A stretch of 64,000 nt of DNA from the NCBI RefSeq assembly GCF_005405885.1, contig NZ_BJFL01000011.1, positions 84,053 to 148,052 on the forward strand. The letters are read 5' to 3'. How positions within the stretch are numbered: position 1 is the stretch's first letter; each line of letters starts with the position of its first letter. The notes under the pieces are model-generated. The model did no database searches. It was not told the origin of the DNA and saw only the letters and a program-made list of their open reading frames with translations. Origin of the DNA: Gandjariella thermophila. Its GTDB lineage: Bacteria > Actinomycetota > Actinomycetes > Mycobacteriales > Pseudonocardiaceae. Positions 24,719 to 34,377 of this stretch are shown here, piece by piece. A program made the translations under genes and the position numbers.

Positions 24719-27718
24719 GTGCCCCCGCTGCCACGTTCCCGTCGCAGGTGGTCCCTGCTGTCCCTGATCGCGGTGCTCGCCGTGGTCGGCGGCCTGGTGC
24801 TGTGGTCCCGCGCCGACCGGCCGCCGCCGGCCGTGCACAGCAGGGACGCGGTGGTCGACGTGGTCGACGGCCCCGCCCAGGACCAGCACGTCCAGTTGCG
24901 GACCACGCTGTTCCTGCCGCAACACACACCGGCACCGGCGATCATCGTGGCCCACGGGTTCGGCGGCACCAAGGACAGCGTCGCGGACCAGGCTCGCGAG
25001 TTGGCCAGCCGCGGTTTCGTGGTGCTCACCTACACCGCCAGGGGATTCGGGAACAGCACCGGCCAGATCGGGCTGAACTCGCCGGACTACGAGGTCAGCG
25101 ACGCCAGGCAGCTCGTCGACTGGTTGGCCCGGCAGCCCGAGGTGCTCATGGACGGGCCCAACGACCCGAGGGTGGGCGTGACCGGCGGCTCCTACGGCGG
25201 CGCGCTGGCGCTGCTGCTCGCCGGGACGGACCGGCGGGTGGACACGATCGCCCCGGTGATCACCTACAACGACCTGTCCCAGGCGCTGCTGCCGAACGCG
25301 GCGGCCGCCGGCACCCCGGCCGCCGGCACCCCGGCCGCCGGCGCGTTCGGCCCGGACGGCGTGTTCAAGCGGACCTGGGCGGGCCTGCTGTTCTCCGCCG
25401 GGCTGGGCGGCGGCAGCGAGCCCAGCGGCGAGGCCCCGGAGCGGGGCACCGCCGGTAACTCCTCGGACTCCTCCCGGGGCGGCACGGGCAGCGGCACCGG
25501 CGGCGGGTTCGGCGGATCGGGCGGCAGCGGCGGCGGCTCGTCGTCCTCGACGTCGGCCTCCGCGGGCGGGTCGTCGGCCTCCGGCGGGCCGGCCAGCGGT
25601 GCCGCGGCCGGCTCCTCGGCGGCCGAGCCCGGCGGGTCCGGCCCACCCGGCGCGGGCCAACCCACCGGCGGATCGATCGCCGCCGGAATGTGCGGGCGGT
25701 TCCTGCCCGAGGTGTGCCGCGCCTACATCGAGGTGGCCACCACCGGCCGGGCCAGCCAGCAGACCGTGGACCTGCTGCGCCGTGACTCACCCGTGTCGGT
25801 CACCGACCGGATCACCGTGCCCACCCTGCTGGTCCAGGGCGAGCAGGACACCCTGTTCGGGCTGGACCAGGCGGACGCCAACGCCCGGCAGATCACCAGG
25901 GCCGGCGGCAAGGTCAAGATGGTCTGGTACACCGGTGGGCACGACGGCGGCAACCCCGGCCCCGAGCTGCGCGGCGAGATCGCCGACTGGTTCGACTTCC
26001 ACCTCGCCCACCGCGGCGCCGACCCGGGCACCGGATTCGAGTACGCCGTGCAGGGCGCGTTCCGCAACAGCGGCAGCCCCTCGGTGCGCACCGTGACCGC
26101 CGCCGGCTACCCGGGCCTGATCGGCGGTGGCACCAGCCGCACACCGCTGCGGCTCAGCGGCGGCCAGCAGACCGTGCTGGCCCCGCCCGGTGGCAGTCCC
26201 GCGTCGATCAGCGGCCTGCCCGGTTCCGGCTCGGCGCTCAGCCGCGCCTCGTCGGTGGCCGGTGGACTCGCCGCCGACCCACCCGGGGAGGCGGCCCGGT
26301 TCACCACCGTGCCGCTGGACGCGCAGCTGCTCGTCGCCGGATCGCCCACGGTGCGGCTGCGGGTCGCCGCGCCACCCGGCCAGTCGCTGCCGGACGGCGC
26401 GGTGCTGTTCGCCAAGCTCTACGACGTCGGCCCGGACGGCGCCCGGGTGCTGCCCGGCTCGGCGGTGGCGCCGATGCGGCTCACCAACCTGCCCGCGGAC
26501 GGCAGCCCGGTCGACGTCACCGTGACCCTGCCGGGCATCGTGCGGCCGGTCGAGGCCGGTCACCGGCTGCAACTCGTGGTGAGCAGCACCGACCAGGCTT
26601 ACGCGAACCTGGTGCAGCCCGCGGTGCTCACCGTGGCCCTGGCCGGCGACGGCGGGCTGGCGGTGCCCACCGTGCCCGGCGGCCGCAGCGTCGGCTCGAC
26701 GGTGCCCACCGGGCCGCTGCTGGGCATCGCCGCGGTGCTCGCGCTGTGCCTGCTCGCGGCGCTGGCCGCGGCGGTGCGGCGCCGGCGGGGCGCCGACCAC
26801 GACCCGGAACTGGCCGATGTGCCGCTGGTGATCAGCGGGCTGACCAAGTCCTACCCCGGCGGGGTCACCGCGGTGGAGGACCTGTCCTTCCGGGTCGAGC
26901 GAGGCCAGGTGCTCGGCCTGCTCGGCCCGAACGGCGCCGGCAAGACCACCACGCTGCGCATGCTCATGGGCCTGGTGCGGCCCACCACGGGCGAGATCAG
27001 GGTGTTCGGGCACGCGGTGCACGCCGGCTCACCGGTGCTCTCCCGGGTCGGCTCGTTCGTGGAGGGCGCCGGGTTCCTGCCGCACCTCTCCGGCGCGGCG
27101 AACCTGCGGCTGTACTGGGCCGCGACCGGGCGGCCGGCCGAGGAAGCGCACGTCGCGGAGGCACTGGAGATCGCCGGGCTGGGTGACGCGGTGCGCCGCC
27201 GGGTCGGCACCTACAGCCAGGGCATGCGGCAGCGCCTGGCCATCGCGCAGGCCATGCTCGGCCTCCCGGACCTGCTCGTGCTGGACGAGCCCACCAACGG
27301 CCTTGACCCGCCGCAGATCCACCAGATGCGCGACGTACTGCGCCGCTACGCGGCCACCGGGCGGACCGTGCTGGTGTCCAGCCACCTGCTCGCCGAGGTC
27401 GAGCAGACCTGCACGCACGTGGTGGTCATGCACCGCGGGCGGCTGGTCGCCGAGGGCGAGGTGGCGCAGATCGTGGCCGGCGGCGGCGAGGCCACCTTCC
27501 TGGTGGACCAGCCGGCGCGCGCGGCCGAGGTGCTCCGCGGCCTGGACGGCGTCGAGGCGGTGGTGGCCGACCACGTGGTGCACGCCGATCTCGGCGGGCT
27601 GCCCCGCTCCGCGGCGGTGGCCACGCTCGTGGAGGCCGGCGTGGCGGTCGAGCAGGCCGGACCGCGGCGCCGGCTGGAGGACGCCTTCCTGCAACTCGTG
27701 GGAGAGGAGACCCCGTGA
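24719..27718 (+). CDS. Fusion: secreted-type alpha/beta hydrolase (X-Pro dipeptidyl-peptidase-like) and ABC ATPase
   Basis: About 999 residues. An N-terminal basic stretch and membrane anchor (residues 1-30) are followed by an alpha/beta hydrolase, with nucleophile GGSYGG near residue 160, acid in QGEQDTLFG and His in YTGGHDGG. A Ser/Gly/Ala-rich low-complexity insert (about 237-323) interrupts it. A beta-rich S15-type C-terminal domain and a second membrane helix (about 660-685) follow. The last about 300 residues are an ABC ATPase: [18 protein letters not shown] and LLVLDEPTNG. The two membrane segments place hydrolase outside and ATPase inside. GTG 24719 is chosen just before the anchor; TACCGT at 24706 suggests a leaderless message. 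ATG 24671 is an alternative. Confidence 0.85.
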   Translation: MPPLPRSRRRWSLLSLIAVLAVVGGLVLWSRADRPPPAVHSRDAVVDVVDGPAQDQHVQLRTTLFLPQHTPAPAIIVAHGFGGTKDSVADQARELASRGFVVLTYTARGFGNSTGQIGLNSPDYEVSDARQLVDWLARQPEVLMDGPNDPRVGVTGGSYGGALALLLAGTDRRVDTIAPVITYNDLSQALLPNAAAAGTPAAGTPAAGAFGPDGVFKRTWAGLLFSAGLGGGSEPSGEAPERGTAGNSSDSSRGGTGSGTGGGFGGSGGSGGGSSSSTSASAGGSSASGGPASGAAAGSSAAEPGGSGPPGAGQPTGGSIAAGMCGRFLPEVCRAYIEVATTGRASQQTVDLLRRDSPVSVTDRITVPTLLVQGEQDTLFGLDQADANARQITRAGGKVKMVWYTGGHDGGNPGPELRGEIADWFDFHLAHRGADPGTGFEYAVQGAFRNSGSPSVRTVTAAGYPGLIGGGTSRTPLRLSGGQQTVLAPPGGSPASISGLPGSGSALSRASSVAGGLAADPPGEAARFTTVPLDAQLLVAGSPTVRLRVAAPPGQSLPDGAVLFAKLYDVGPDGARVLPGSAVAPMRLTNLPADGSPVDVTVTLPGIVRPVEAGHRLQLVVSSTDQAYANLVQPAVLTVALAGDGGLAVPTVPGGRSVGSTVPTGPLLGIAAVLALCLLAALAAAVRRRRGADHDPELADVPLVISGLTKSYPGGVTAVEDLSFRVERGQVLGLLGPNGAGKTTTLRMLMGLVRPTTGEIRVFGHAVHAGSPVLSRVGSFVEGAGFLPHLSGAANLRLYWAATGRPAEEAHVAEALEIAGLGDAVRRRVGTYSQGMRQRLAIAQAMLGLPDLLVLDEPTNGLDPPQIHQMRDVLRRYAATGRTVLVSSHLLAEVEQTCTHVVVMHRGRLVAEGEVAQIVAGGGEATFLVDQPARAAEVLRGLDGVEAVVADHVVHADLGGLPRSAAVATLVEAGVAVEQAGPRRRLEDAFLQLVGEETP

Positions 27719-27777
27719 TGGGTGGCACATGGCGCGACCACGGCGCGCCCGCCGGCGAGCGCAAGGAGAGCCCGTGA
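27718..27777 (+). CDS. 19-codon bridging mini-ORF between hydrolase-ABC and permease
   Basis: ATG overlaps the stop of the fusion gene (TGATG) and its own TGA overlaps the GTG of the permease (GTGA). The peptide, MGGTWRDHGAPAGERKESP, has no recognisable function. It may serve only to carry terminating ribosomes to the permease start, or be chance. Confidence 0.35.
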   Translation: MGGTWRDHGAPAGERKESP

Positions 27778-28772
27778 GCACCGGCAACGGTCGACGGCCG
27801 GGGAAGGTCACCGCGGTGCGGGTGCCGGCGGCGGCCCGCACCGGCGAGGCCGAGCACGACGTGCACACCGATCCGGCGGCGGTGGCCGATCTGGTGGCCG
27901 CCGCCGAGCGGGAACGGGCCGAGGTCGGCGCGGACGGAGCCACGGTGGGTTACCACGCCGGCCGCACGCTGCGGCTGCGCGTCGAACTCAGCCGGCAGCT
28001 TCGGCGCCGCCGCACCCAGATCGCGCTGGGCTTCCTGGCCGTGCTGCCGTTCCTGCTGCTGCTCGCGTTCACCCTTGGCTCCAACTCGCCGAACCGGCGC
28101 TCCGGTGGCCTGGTCGACCTGGCCACCGCCAGCGGGCTCAACTTCGTGGTGTTCGCGCTGTTCGCCTCGGCGAACTTCCTGCTGGTCGTGGTGGTGGCGC
28201 TGTTCTTCGGAGACACGGTGGCCAGCGAGGCGTCCTGGTCCAGCCTGAAGTACCTGCTGGCGATCCCGGTGCCGAGGGTGCGGCTGCTGGGCCAGAAGGC
28301 GGTGGTGTCCGCGCTGCTGTCGGTGCTCGGCCTGGTGCTGCTGCCCGCGGTGGCGCTGACCGTGGGCGTGGCCGCGTACGGCGCCGGCGAGATGGTCACC
28401 CCGACCGGGGACGCGCTGCCGTTCGGCACCGGGGTGCTGCGGGTCGCCCTGGCGGCCGCATACCTGGCGATCCACCTCAGCTGGGTGGCCGCGCTCGGGC
28501 TGCTGTTCACCGTGTCCACCGACACCCCGCTCGGCGCGGTGGGGGGTGTGGTGCTGGTGTCGATCCTGTCCCAGATTCTCGACTCGATCACCGCGCTGGG
28601 CGGCCTGCGCGACTACCTGCCCACGCATTACGCGCTGGCGTGGTCGGACCTGCTCGGCTCGGACGTCGACTGGGGCGACATGACCAGGGGCACCTTCTCC
28701 GCGCTGGTCTACGCCGCGGTGTTCGCCGTGCTCGCGCTCCGCCGGTTCGCCACCAAGGACATCACCAGCTGA
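27774..28772 (+). CDS. ABC-2-type transporter permease
   Basis: 332 residues: a cytoplasmic N-terminus of about 75 residues, then six hydrophobic helices, starting with IALGFLAVLPFLLLLAFTLG. Includes ASEASWSSLKYLLAIPVPR, typical of ABC-2 permeases, and ends in a short basic tail. GTG with AAGGAGAG immediately upstream. It is the membrane partner of the ATPase domain encoded just before it; together they would form an ABC exporter with a built-in extracellular hydrolase. Substrate unknown. Confidence 0.88.
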   Translation: MSTGNGRRPGKVTAVRVPAAARTGEAEHDVHTDPAAVADLVAAAERERAEVGADGATVGYHAGRTLRLRVELSRQLRRRRTQIALGFLAVLPFLLLLAFTLGSNSPNRRSGGLVDLATASGLNFVVFALFASANFLLVVVVALFFGDTVASEASWSSLKYLLAIPVPRVRLLGQKAVVSALLSVLGLVLLPAVALTVGVAAYGAGEMVTPTGDALPFGTGVLRVALAAAYLAIHLSWVAALGLLFTVSTDTPLGAVGGVVLVSILSQILDSITALGGLRDYLPTHYALAWSDLLGSDVDWGDMTRGTFSALVYAAVFAVLALRRFATKDITS

Positions 28773-28806
28773 CGCGGTGCCTGCGGGCCTGCGGCCTCCC
28801 CCGGGA

Positions 28807-29884
28807 TCAGAGCGGATGGCGAGCATGTCGACGACGTCGCCGAGGTCGTTCCGCTTCGCGAACGCGGCGCGCTGACGCTGCGCGCCTCCGCCGCGGTCGC
28901 GGAGCCGGGCCAGGCCGTCCCGCACGAATTCCAGATCGCCGACGGTGCCCCGCAACGCCGGACGGACCAGGTCGACCAGCTCGCCGAGTTGCCCCTGCAG
29001 GGGCACGAGCTGCCCGGTCACCGGATGCAGGCAGCTGCCGGGTAGGCCGTCCCGGGCGGCCCACCACAGGTTGGCGCGCAGGACCTCCTGGGGCGGCACC
29101 GGCGGCACGGCCGTCAGGTCGTCGAGGGCCGCGGCCACCAGCCCGCGCACCAGAACGCCGAGCAGCGCGGCGTCCTCAGGGCTGACGGTGACGTCGGCCA
29201 CCCGGCATTCCAGGGTCGGGTGCCGCTCGGAAAGCCGGATGTCCCAGTAGATCATTCCACGGTCGAGCATGGCCTCGGCGCGCAGCATCGCCGCGACGAT
29301 GCTCTCGTACTGGTCGAGCGACGCGAAGATCGACGGCGGTCCGGCCGAGGGCCAGCGCGACCACAGCACGTGCCGCCAGCTGCGGTACCGGGTGTCCTCG
29401 CCGTTGTCGTACGGCGAGTTCGCGGTCAACGCGAGCAGCACGGGCAGCCAGGGCCGCACGTGGTTGCTGACCGCAGTCGCGGTCTCGCGATCGAGCACGC
29501 CCACATGCACGTGGCAGCCGCAGGTGGTGCCGGTGCTGGTGATGGCCCCGAAGTGTTTCGCCATCCTGCGGTAACGGCGGGTCGGCGTGATGTCCGGCGG
29601 GGTCTGTTCGGACAGCAACGGAGTGGCGGTCGGCACCACCCGCAGGTCGCGCCGGCAGGCCTCCCGGGCCAGGCTGCCGCGCAGGTTCCGCAGCTGGCCG
29701 AGCAGTTCCGCCGCGCCGCGGCAGACCCGGTCGCCGACTCGACCTGGCAGCAGGCCAACTCGAGGTGGAGTTCGCCTTTCGGGTCTCTCGCCGCGCGGAT
29801 CACGTCCGGCCCGCTGAGCGAGAGGTGACCAGCGCGGTCGACCAGCCGGAACTCTTCCTCGACGCCGACGGTGAGCACAGACAC
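28807..29884 (-). pseudogene. Glutamate-cysteine ligase-like (YbdK/EgtA type) gene, frameshifted
   Basis: The N-terminus, from GTG 29884, reads SVLTVGVEEEFRLVDRAG, the GCS2 signature. The match then continues in another frame with VCRGAAELLGQLRNLR and CGCHVHVGV, ATLECRV-like HPTLECRVADVTVSPED and KRNDLGDVVDML. The switch falls at the GGG (minus strand) at 29726-29728, where a fourth G would restore QVESATG-VC. The downstream frame then misses the expected stop near 28807, reached in a third frame, and runs on opposite the permease gene. Total span is 359 codons, normal for the family. Either a true pseudogene or assembly errors; no slippery heptamer is present, so programmed shifting is unlikely. 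Confidence 0.75.
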
Positions 29885-29949
29885 GGATACCCGCCACCGG
29901 CGCGGTGACCCCTCGAAGGCGGGGCCCGCAGGGTGTCCCGCCAACGGCG

Positions 29950-30348
29950 TCATGCCTTCACATCGACAAGCGCGAGATCGGTGTGCACGAAGTCGTCACC
30001 CACGAACAGCAACGGTTCGGCGGCGAGATAGGCGGTCGCGTACGTCAGGCAGTCACCGAAGTTCAGCGCCGCCGGATGCCGGCCTTTGCCGTAGCGGTGA
30101 AACGCGTCGAGCGCGACCTCGGCGTGCTCGTCGGTGAAGGGTATGGTTTCGATCCTTCGCTCCTGCAGCAGCCGCGCGAGGAGCGTCTTGCCCCGAACAC
30201 CCCACCGCGCCAGCGCGACCATGCCGGCTTCGAGCCTGGTCGGCGCGCCGATCTTGGACGCATCGGCACTGATCAGCGCCTGCTCCATACGGTCGTGGTC
30301 GGGCTCCCGACCGATAATCGCGATCAGTGCCGAGGAGTCGACGATCAT
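29950..30348 (-). CDS. vapC: VapC toxin, PIN-domain ribonuclease
   Basis: 132 residues. PIN acidic residues are in place: Asp4 (MIVDSSALIAI), Glu40 (TRLEAG), Asp99 (NFGDCLTYA) and Asp118/119 (VGDDF). Mg2+-dependent endoribonuclease that cleaves tRNA or rRNA in characterised relatives. ATG overlaps the antitoxin stop by four bases, the usual VapBC coupling. All catalytic residues are present, so it should be active. Confidence 0.93.
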   Translation of the reverse strand: MIVDSSALIAIIGREPDHDRMEQALISADASKIGAPTRLEAGMVALARWGVRGKTLLARLLQERRIETIPFTDEHAEVALDAFHRYGKGRHPAALNFGDCLTYATAYLAAEPLLFVGDDFVHTDLALVDVKA

Positions 30349-30617
30349 ACGCCGTCGGGTCCGAATCCGAGGATGCGTTCCTCTTCCTCTTTGGACAGTC
30401 GCTTCCCCAACTGGTCGGCCGGGATCTGAGACCAGACCTCCTCCTGCAGGAATCGCCGGAACCTCGCGAGACGCTGCTCGACGTTCTCCCGAGCGACAAG
30501 CTGATCGTGCTCCTTACGCAGGGCGGTGCGGATCGCCCCGGTCTTGGTCTGCCCGGTCAGCCGAGCGACCTCAGCGGCCAGCCGCTCTGTCTCGGGGTCC
30601 TTGATGTTCAGCGCCAT
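30345..30617 (-). CDS. vapB: VapB antitoxin
   Basis: 90 residues. The N-terminal segment, MALNIKDPETERLAAEVARL and then KTGAIRTAL, is the PSK/VapB type DNA-binding ribbon-helix. The C-terminal charged helix (RFRRFLQEEVWSQIP) would wrap the PIN toxin. Its ATG lies at the edge of an inverted repeat, so binding of the complex would block initiation of transcription or translation. Confidence 0.9.
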   Translation of the reverse strand: MALNIKDPETERLAAEVARLTGQTKTGAIRTALRKEHDQLVARENVEQRLARFRRFLQEEVWSQIPADQLGKRLSKEEEERILGFGPDGV

Positions 30618-30633
30618 GGTAGAAGGCTACCAT
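30616..30633. promoter_or_regulatory. VapBC auto-regulatory operator
   Basis: Perfect 7-bp inverted repeat ATGGTAG-N4-CTACCAT that includes two bases of the vapB start codon. The location directly at the start fits autorepression by VapBC and a leaderless or very short leader. Confidence 0.6.
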
Positions 30634-30759
30634 CATTGGTGTAACGGCTCATTCCGCAACGCGACTCGTCGACCCACACCAGCCCACGCGCAGTCCCCCA
30701 CCGCGCCCGGCTTGGCCAGCCGTTCGGCGGGCACCCCGTCCGGCTCCGCCCCCGCGTGG

Positions 30760-32919
<2,160 letters not shown>

Positions 32920-33065
32920 GAGCGTATGCCTGTCCCCTGACAGTTTTCATCGCCGCGAGCCGTTCCGCACCGGGCTCCGTCCGCCCCCGGCACCTCACCC
33001 GGACGGGTGACAGCGTGGCCCGCTTGGCGGGTCACGCGGGGCCACGCGATGGGCAGGATGGCGGC

Positions 33066-33686
33066 ATGGCCGCCGAACTCCACCTCACAGGCTGTTCCAG
33101 ACCGGTAGTGACCTGCGACGACGAGACCGGGAACGCGCCGGGGCGACACCGCGGCGGCGACCCGCCCCACGCCCATCCACCCAAGATCGAGATCTTCGAC
33201 CTCGCGGAGCGAACCAACACCGACCCGAAGGGCCGGGTGCGCCGCGTCGAGGAGTACCGGCTGGCACCGTTCGGCCTGTTCATGGCCCGGCCCGTGGTGG
33301 GCCACCCGACGCTGGCCTACTTCGAGTCGTGGCTGCTGCCCGAGCCGGGGCTGCGGGTGACCCGGCAGTGGTGGCACCCGGGCGCCGAGCGCGACTACGA
33401 CTTCTACGTCGACGTGGTGGACATCGTCGCCGGCCAGGACCGGTGGCGGACCGTGGATCACTACCTGGACCTGCTCGTGCGCACCGGCCGGGACGTCGAA
33501 CTGCTGGATGTGGACGAACTGCTCGCCGCGGTGGCCGCCGGTTTGCTGCCGGTGGCCGAGGGCCGCGACGCGCTGGAGGCCGCGTATCGGGCAGTGTCCG
33601 GGATCGCGGCGCACGACTACCGGCTGGAGCGGTGGCTGGCCACGTTGGGTATCCGGCTGACCTGGCGGCGGGCGCCAAGCCAATAG
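33066..33686 (+). CDS. DUF402-family protein
   Basis: 206 residues. The DUF402 core is evident in FGLFMARPVVGHP, FESWLLPEPGLRVTRQWWHPG, DYDFYVDVVDI and DHYLDLLV. Characterised DUF402 enzymes (e.g. Ntdp) are nucleoside di/triphosphatases, but many are untested. ATG 33066 gives a roughly 40-residue disordered N-terminus; no strong SD. A diverged relative follows 145 bases downstream. Confidence 0.78.
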   Translation: MAAELHLTGCSRPVVTCDDETGNAPGRHRGGDPPHAHPPKIEIFDLAERTNTDPKGRVRRVEEYRLAPFGLFMARPVVGHPTLAYFESWLLPEPGLRVTRQWWHPGAERDYDFYVDVVDIVAGQDRWRTVDHYLDLLVRTGRDVELLDVDELLAAVAAGLLPVAEGRDALEAAYRAVSGIAAHDYRLERWLATLGIRLTWRRAPSQ

Positions 33687-33831
33687 TGGTTACCCGGGCG
33701 GGTGGTCAACCGTCATCCGGGTGATCATGGTTCCCCGGTGCCGGATCGATACGGGGTTGGTCGCGATCCGTGATGTAACGAATCGGTGCGGCGGATCACC
33801 CGGCGGACACCGGCGGCTACGCTCAGGCACC

Positions 33832-34350
33832 GTGGGAACGGTCACTACGCCGCAGCTGGTCGATTCGATCGACACGCACACCGGGGTGCGCAGCTACTCG
33901 TCCGGAACGACCCGTCAACTCACCACCTGCCAGGTGGAGACCTGGGGTCTGCGGGTCGAGGCGCCGACACCGGAGGACCCGTTCGTGGACTCCCAGGTGA
34001 CCTGGTTGTTTCCGGATGCCGGCCTACGGCTGACCCACGAGCGGCCCCGCTCCCGGCACGGCCGGGGCGCGCCGAGCACGCTCACCGCGGTGCGGGTGCG
34101 GCGGGACGGCCGGTCCTGGCGCACCACCGACCTGCTGCTCGGCCTGGCCGTGCCGGGCGGCAGCACGCCGCGGATCGTGCGGTCCGAGGAGTTCGCCGCC
34201 GCGGTGGCCGGCCGGGTACTCCGCGCCGAGGACGCCGACCTCGCGCTGCGCACCGTGCACCGGACCCTGGAGGAACTCAGCCGGCATCGGCACGACATGA
34301 CCGCCTGGTTGGCCTCGCACGGCGTCATGGCGACCTGGCCGCCCCAGTAA
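33832..34350 (+). CDS. Diverged DUF402-like protein, paralogue of the preceding gene
   Basis: 172 residues. Layout parallels the preceding gene (SQVTWLFPDAGLRLTHERPRSRHG; TTDLLLGLAV; closing with MTAWLASHGVMATWPP against a similar tail in the other). The acidic active-site pattern of DUF402 (D-F/Y-D) is not evident, so it may be inactive. GTG 33832 lies eight bases after TACGCT (33818-33823), consistent with a leaderless transcript. Confidence 0.7.
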   Translation: MGTVTTPQLVDSIDTHTGVRSYSSGTTRQLTTCQVETWGLRVEAPTPEDPFVDSQVTWLFPDAGLRLTHERPRSRHGRGAPSTLTAVRVRRDGRSWRTTDLLLGLAVPGGSTPRIVRSEEFAAAVAGRVLRAEDADLALRTVHRTLEELSRHRHDMTAWLASHGVMATWPPQ

Positions 34351-34377
34351 GGTCGCTGGCACACCCGGCCGCCGGCC

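Noticed and set aside
25300..25345. Short repeats ACCCCGGCCGCCGGC
   Set aside because: Coding repeats for GTPAA within the hydrolase domain; ordinary slippage in a low-complexity loop, not a mobile or CRISPR structure.
27426..28800. Long minus-strand extension of the GCS2-like frame opposite the permease
   Set aside because: Past the family's natural end the sequence turns into His/Gln/Gly/Arg repeats typical of antisense to a membrane protein gene. Treated as read-through after a frameshift.
29700..29750. Programmed ribosomal frameshift in the ligase gene
   Set aside because: No X-XXY-YYZ slippery heptamer; a simple missing G explains the shift better.
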